From an uncultured Clostridia bacterium (GTDB lineage Bacteria > Bacillota > Clostridia > Christensenellales > UBA1242): DNA of 5,529 nt. A program made the translations under genes and the position numbers. A model generated the notes under the pieces. That model was not told the DNA's origin, made no database searches, and saw only the letters and a list, made by a program, of their open reading frames with translations. The stretch spans positions 1 to 5,529 of the forward strand of contig CAKVCF010000044.1 in NCBI GenBank assembly GCA_934725795.1. The letters run 5' to 3'. Every line of letters starts with the position of its first letter. The first letter of the stretch is position 1. Positions 4,940 to 5,529 of this stretch are shown one piece after another.

Positions 4940-5529
4940 ATGAGAAACTTAGTTAATAAATTAACAATTGAATTTATGAATGCTGTTCAAGATAAAAATT
5001 ATAACCTTGAAGAATACTTAAAAAAAGCACAATCAGGGGACAAAAACGCTTTAAATCAACTTCTAACACATAATTTTAAACTTGTGGCAAAAATAGCCTA
5101 CAAATATGCCAGAATTTTTGATATTGATGTAAACGATTTGTTTTCTGTTGGATGTTTTGGTTATATAAAAGCTGTTAAGAATTTTGATTTATCAAAAGGA
5201 ACAAAATTTACAACCTTTGCAACAACTTGCATTGTTAGAGATATGTTCAACTATATCAACAATGACATTCTATACAATTCAAGGTATTCAACACTTGACG
5301 ACATTGCAATCCAAATTGGTTTAGTTGACAATGATGGTAAAACCATACTTTCAGACCTTTTGCTTCCAACTGAAGAAGATGTTGCAAAAACTTATGAAAA
5401 GAAAATGGTTATTGTTGAATGCCGTGAATATTTAAAAAGACATCTAAAACCAATATATTATCAGGTTGCAGACTTATATTTTGGCTTAACTAACGGCTGC
5501 CCTATGGAGCAAATTGAAATAACCAAAGC
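4940..5529 (+). CDS. Divergent sigma-70-family factor, partial
   Basis: An open frame of 196 codons runs off the right edge; perhaps 30-45 residues of region 4 are missing. It aligns along its whole length with the upstream sigK. EEYLKKAQSGDKNALNQLL (24-42) matches region 1.2/2.1, HNFKLVAKIAYKY (44-56) and DLFSVGCFGYIKAVKNFDL (66-84) match region 2, TTFATTCIVRDMFNYI (91-106) sits where STYASRCIENEILM is in sigma-K, and DLYFGLTNGCPMEQIEI (178-194) begins region 4. It has no hydrophobic pro-sequence. The RCIENEI signature is lost, so promoter choice is probably different. Some details (DLFxVGC, NFDL, KFxTFA) recall sigma-F/G/B. I start at the ATG at 4940, next to the predicted +1; no SD is present there or at the in-frame ATG at 4976. 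The regulon is unknown, and it could be a decaying paralogue, though the frame is clean. Confidence 0.8.
   Translation, partial: MRNLVNKLTIEFMNAVQDKNYNLEEYLKKAQSGDKNALNQLLTHNFKLVAKIAYKYARIFDIDVNDLFSVGCFGYIKAVKNFDLSKGTKFTTFATTCIVRDMFNYINNDILYNSRYSTLDDIAIQIGLVDNDGKTILSDLLLPTEEDVAKTYEKKMVIVECREYLKRHLKPIYYQVADLYFGLTNGCPMEQIEITK

Overview
The window is AT-rich DNA from a low-GC Gram-positive bacterium, most likely an endospore-forming or formerly spore-forming member of the Clostridia/Bacilli. Two things point there. LepA and HemW lie close together on one strand, as in the lepA-hemW-hrcA-grpE-dnaK cluster of Firmicutes. There is also an uninterrupted sigK gene that keeps the hydrophobic N-terminal pro-sequence typical of sporulation sigma-K. 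I cannot name a species; an uncultured gut-type clostridial lineage would fit.

Layout. Positions 1-98 are an AT-rich spacer. Three genes then run leftwards on the minus strand, read from right to left: lepA (3862-2063, ribosomal back-translocase GTPase), a 216-residue transglutaminase-like cysteine hydrolase (2055-1405) that starts 7 nt after the lepA stop, and, after a 163-nt gap with its own SD and a possible -10 box, hemW (1241-99, radical-SAM heme chaperone). A divergent intergenic region of about 300 nt (3863-4166) holds the lepA promoter, two perfect palindromes and a long inverted repeat. Rightwards lie sigK (4167-4871) and a second, clearly divergent sigma-70-family gene (4940 to the window end, C-terminus missing).

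The most interesting points are these. (1) A divergent sigma paralogue of unknown role sits directly behind sigK with its own strong vegetative-type promoter, and its -10-recognition helix has lost the residues conserved in sigma-E/sigma-K. (2) The promoters of lepA and of this second sigma gene have the same architecture: TTGACA, a 17-bp spacer and an extended -10, with the start codon only 7-8 nt after the -10 box and no Shine-Dalgarno sequence. Both mRNAs are therefore predicted to be leaderless, whereas hemW and sigK have good SD sequences. (3) A sigma-E-like promoter can be read in front of sigK, overlapped by a perfect 15-bp palindrome. (4) An undescribed transglutaminase-like gene is inserted between lepA and hemW.

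The leftward genes are housekeeping (translation, heme delivery). The rightward pair looks like a small regulatory locus. Its sigK would act late in the mother cell after proteolytic activation; the partner sigma could be a modulator, a factor for another regulon, or a decaying duplicate.
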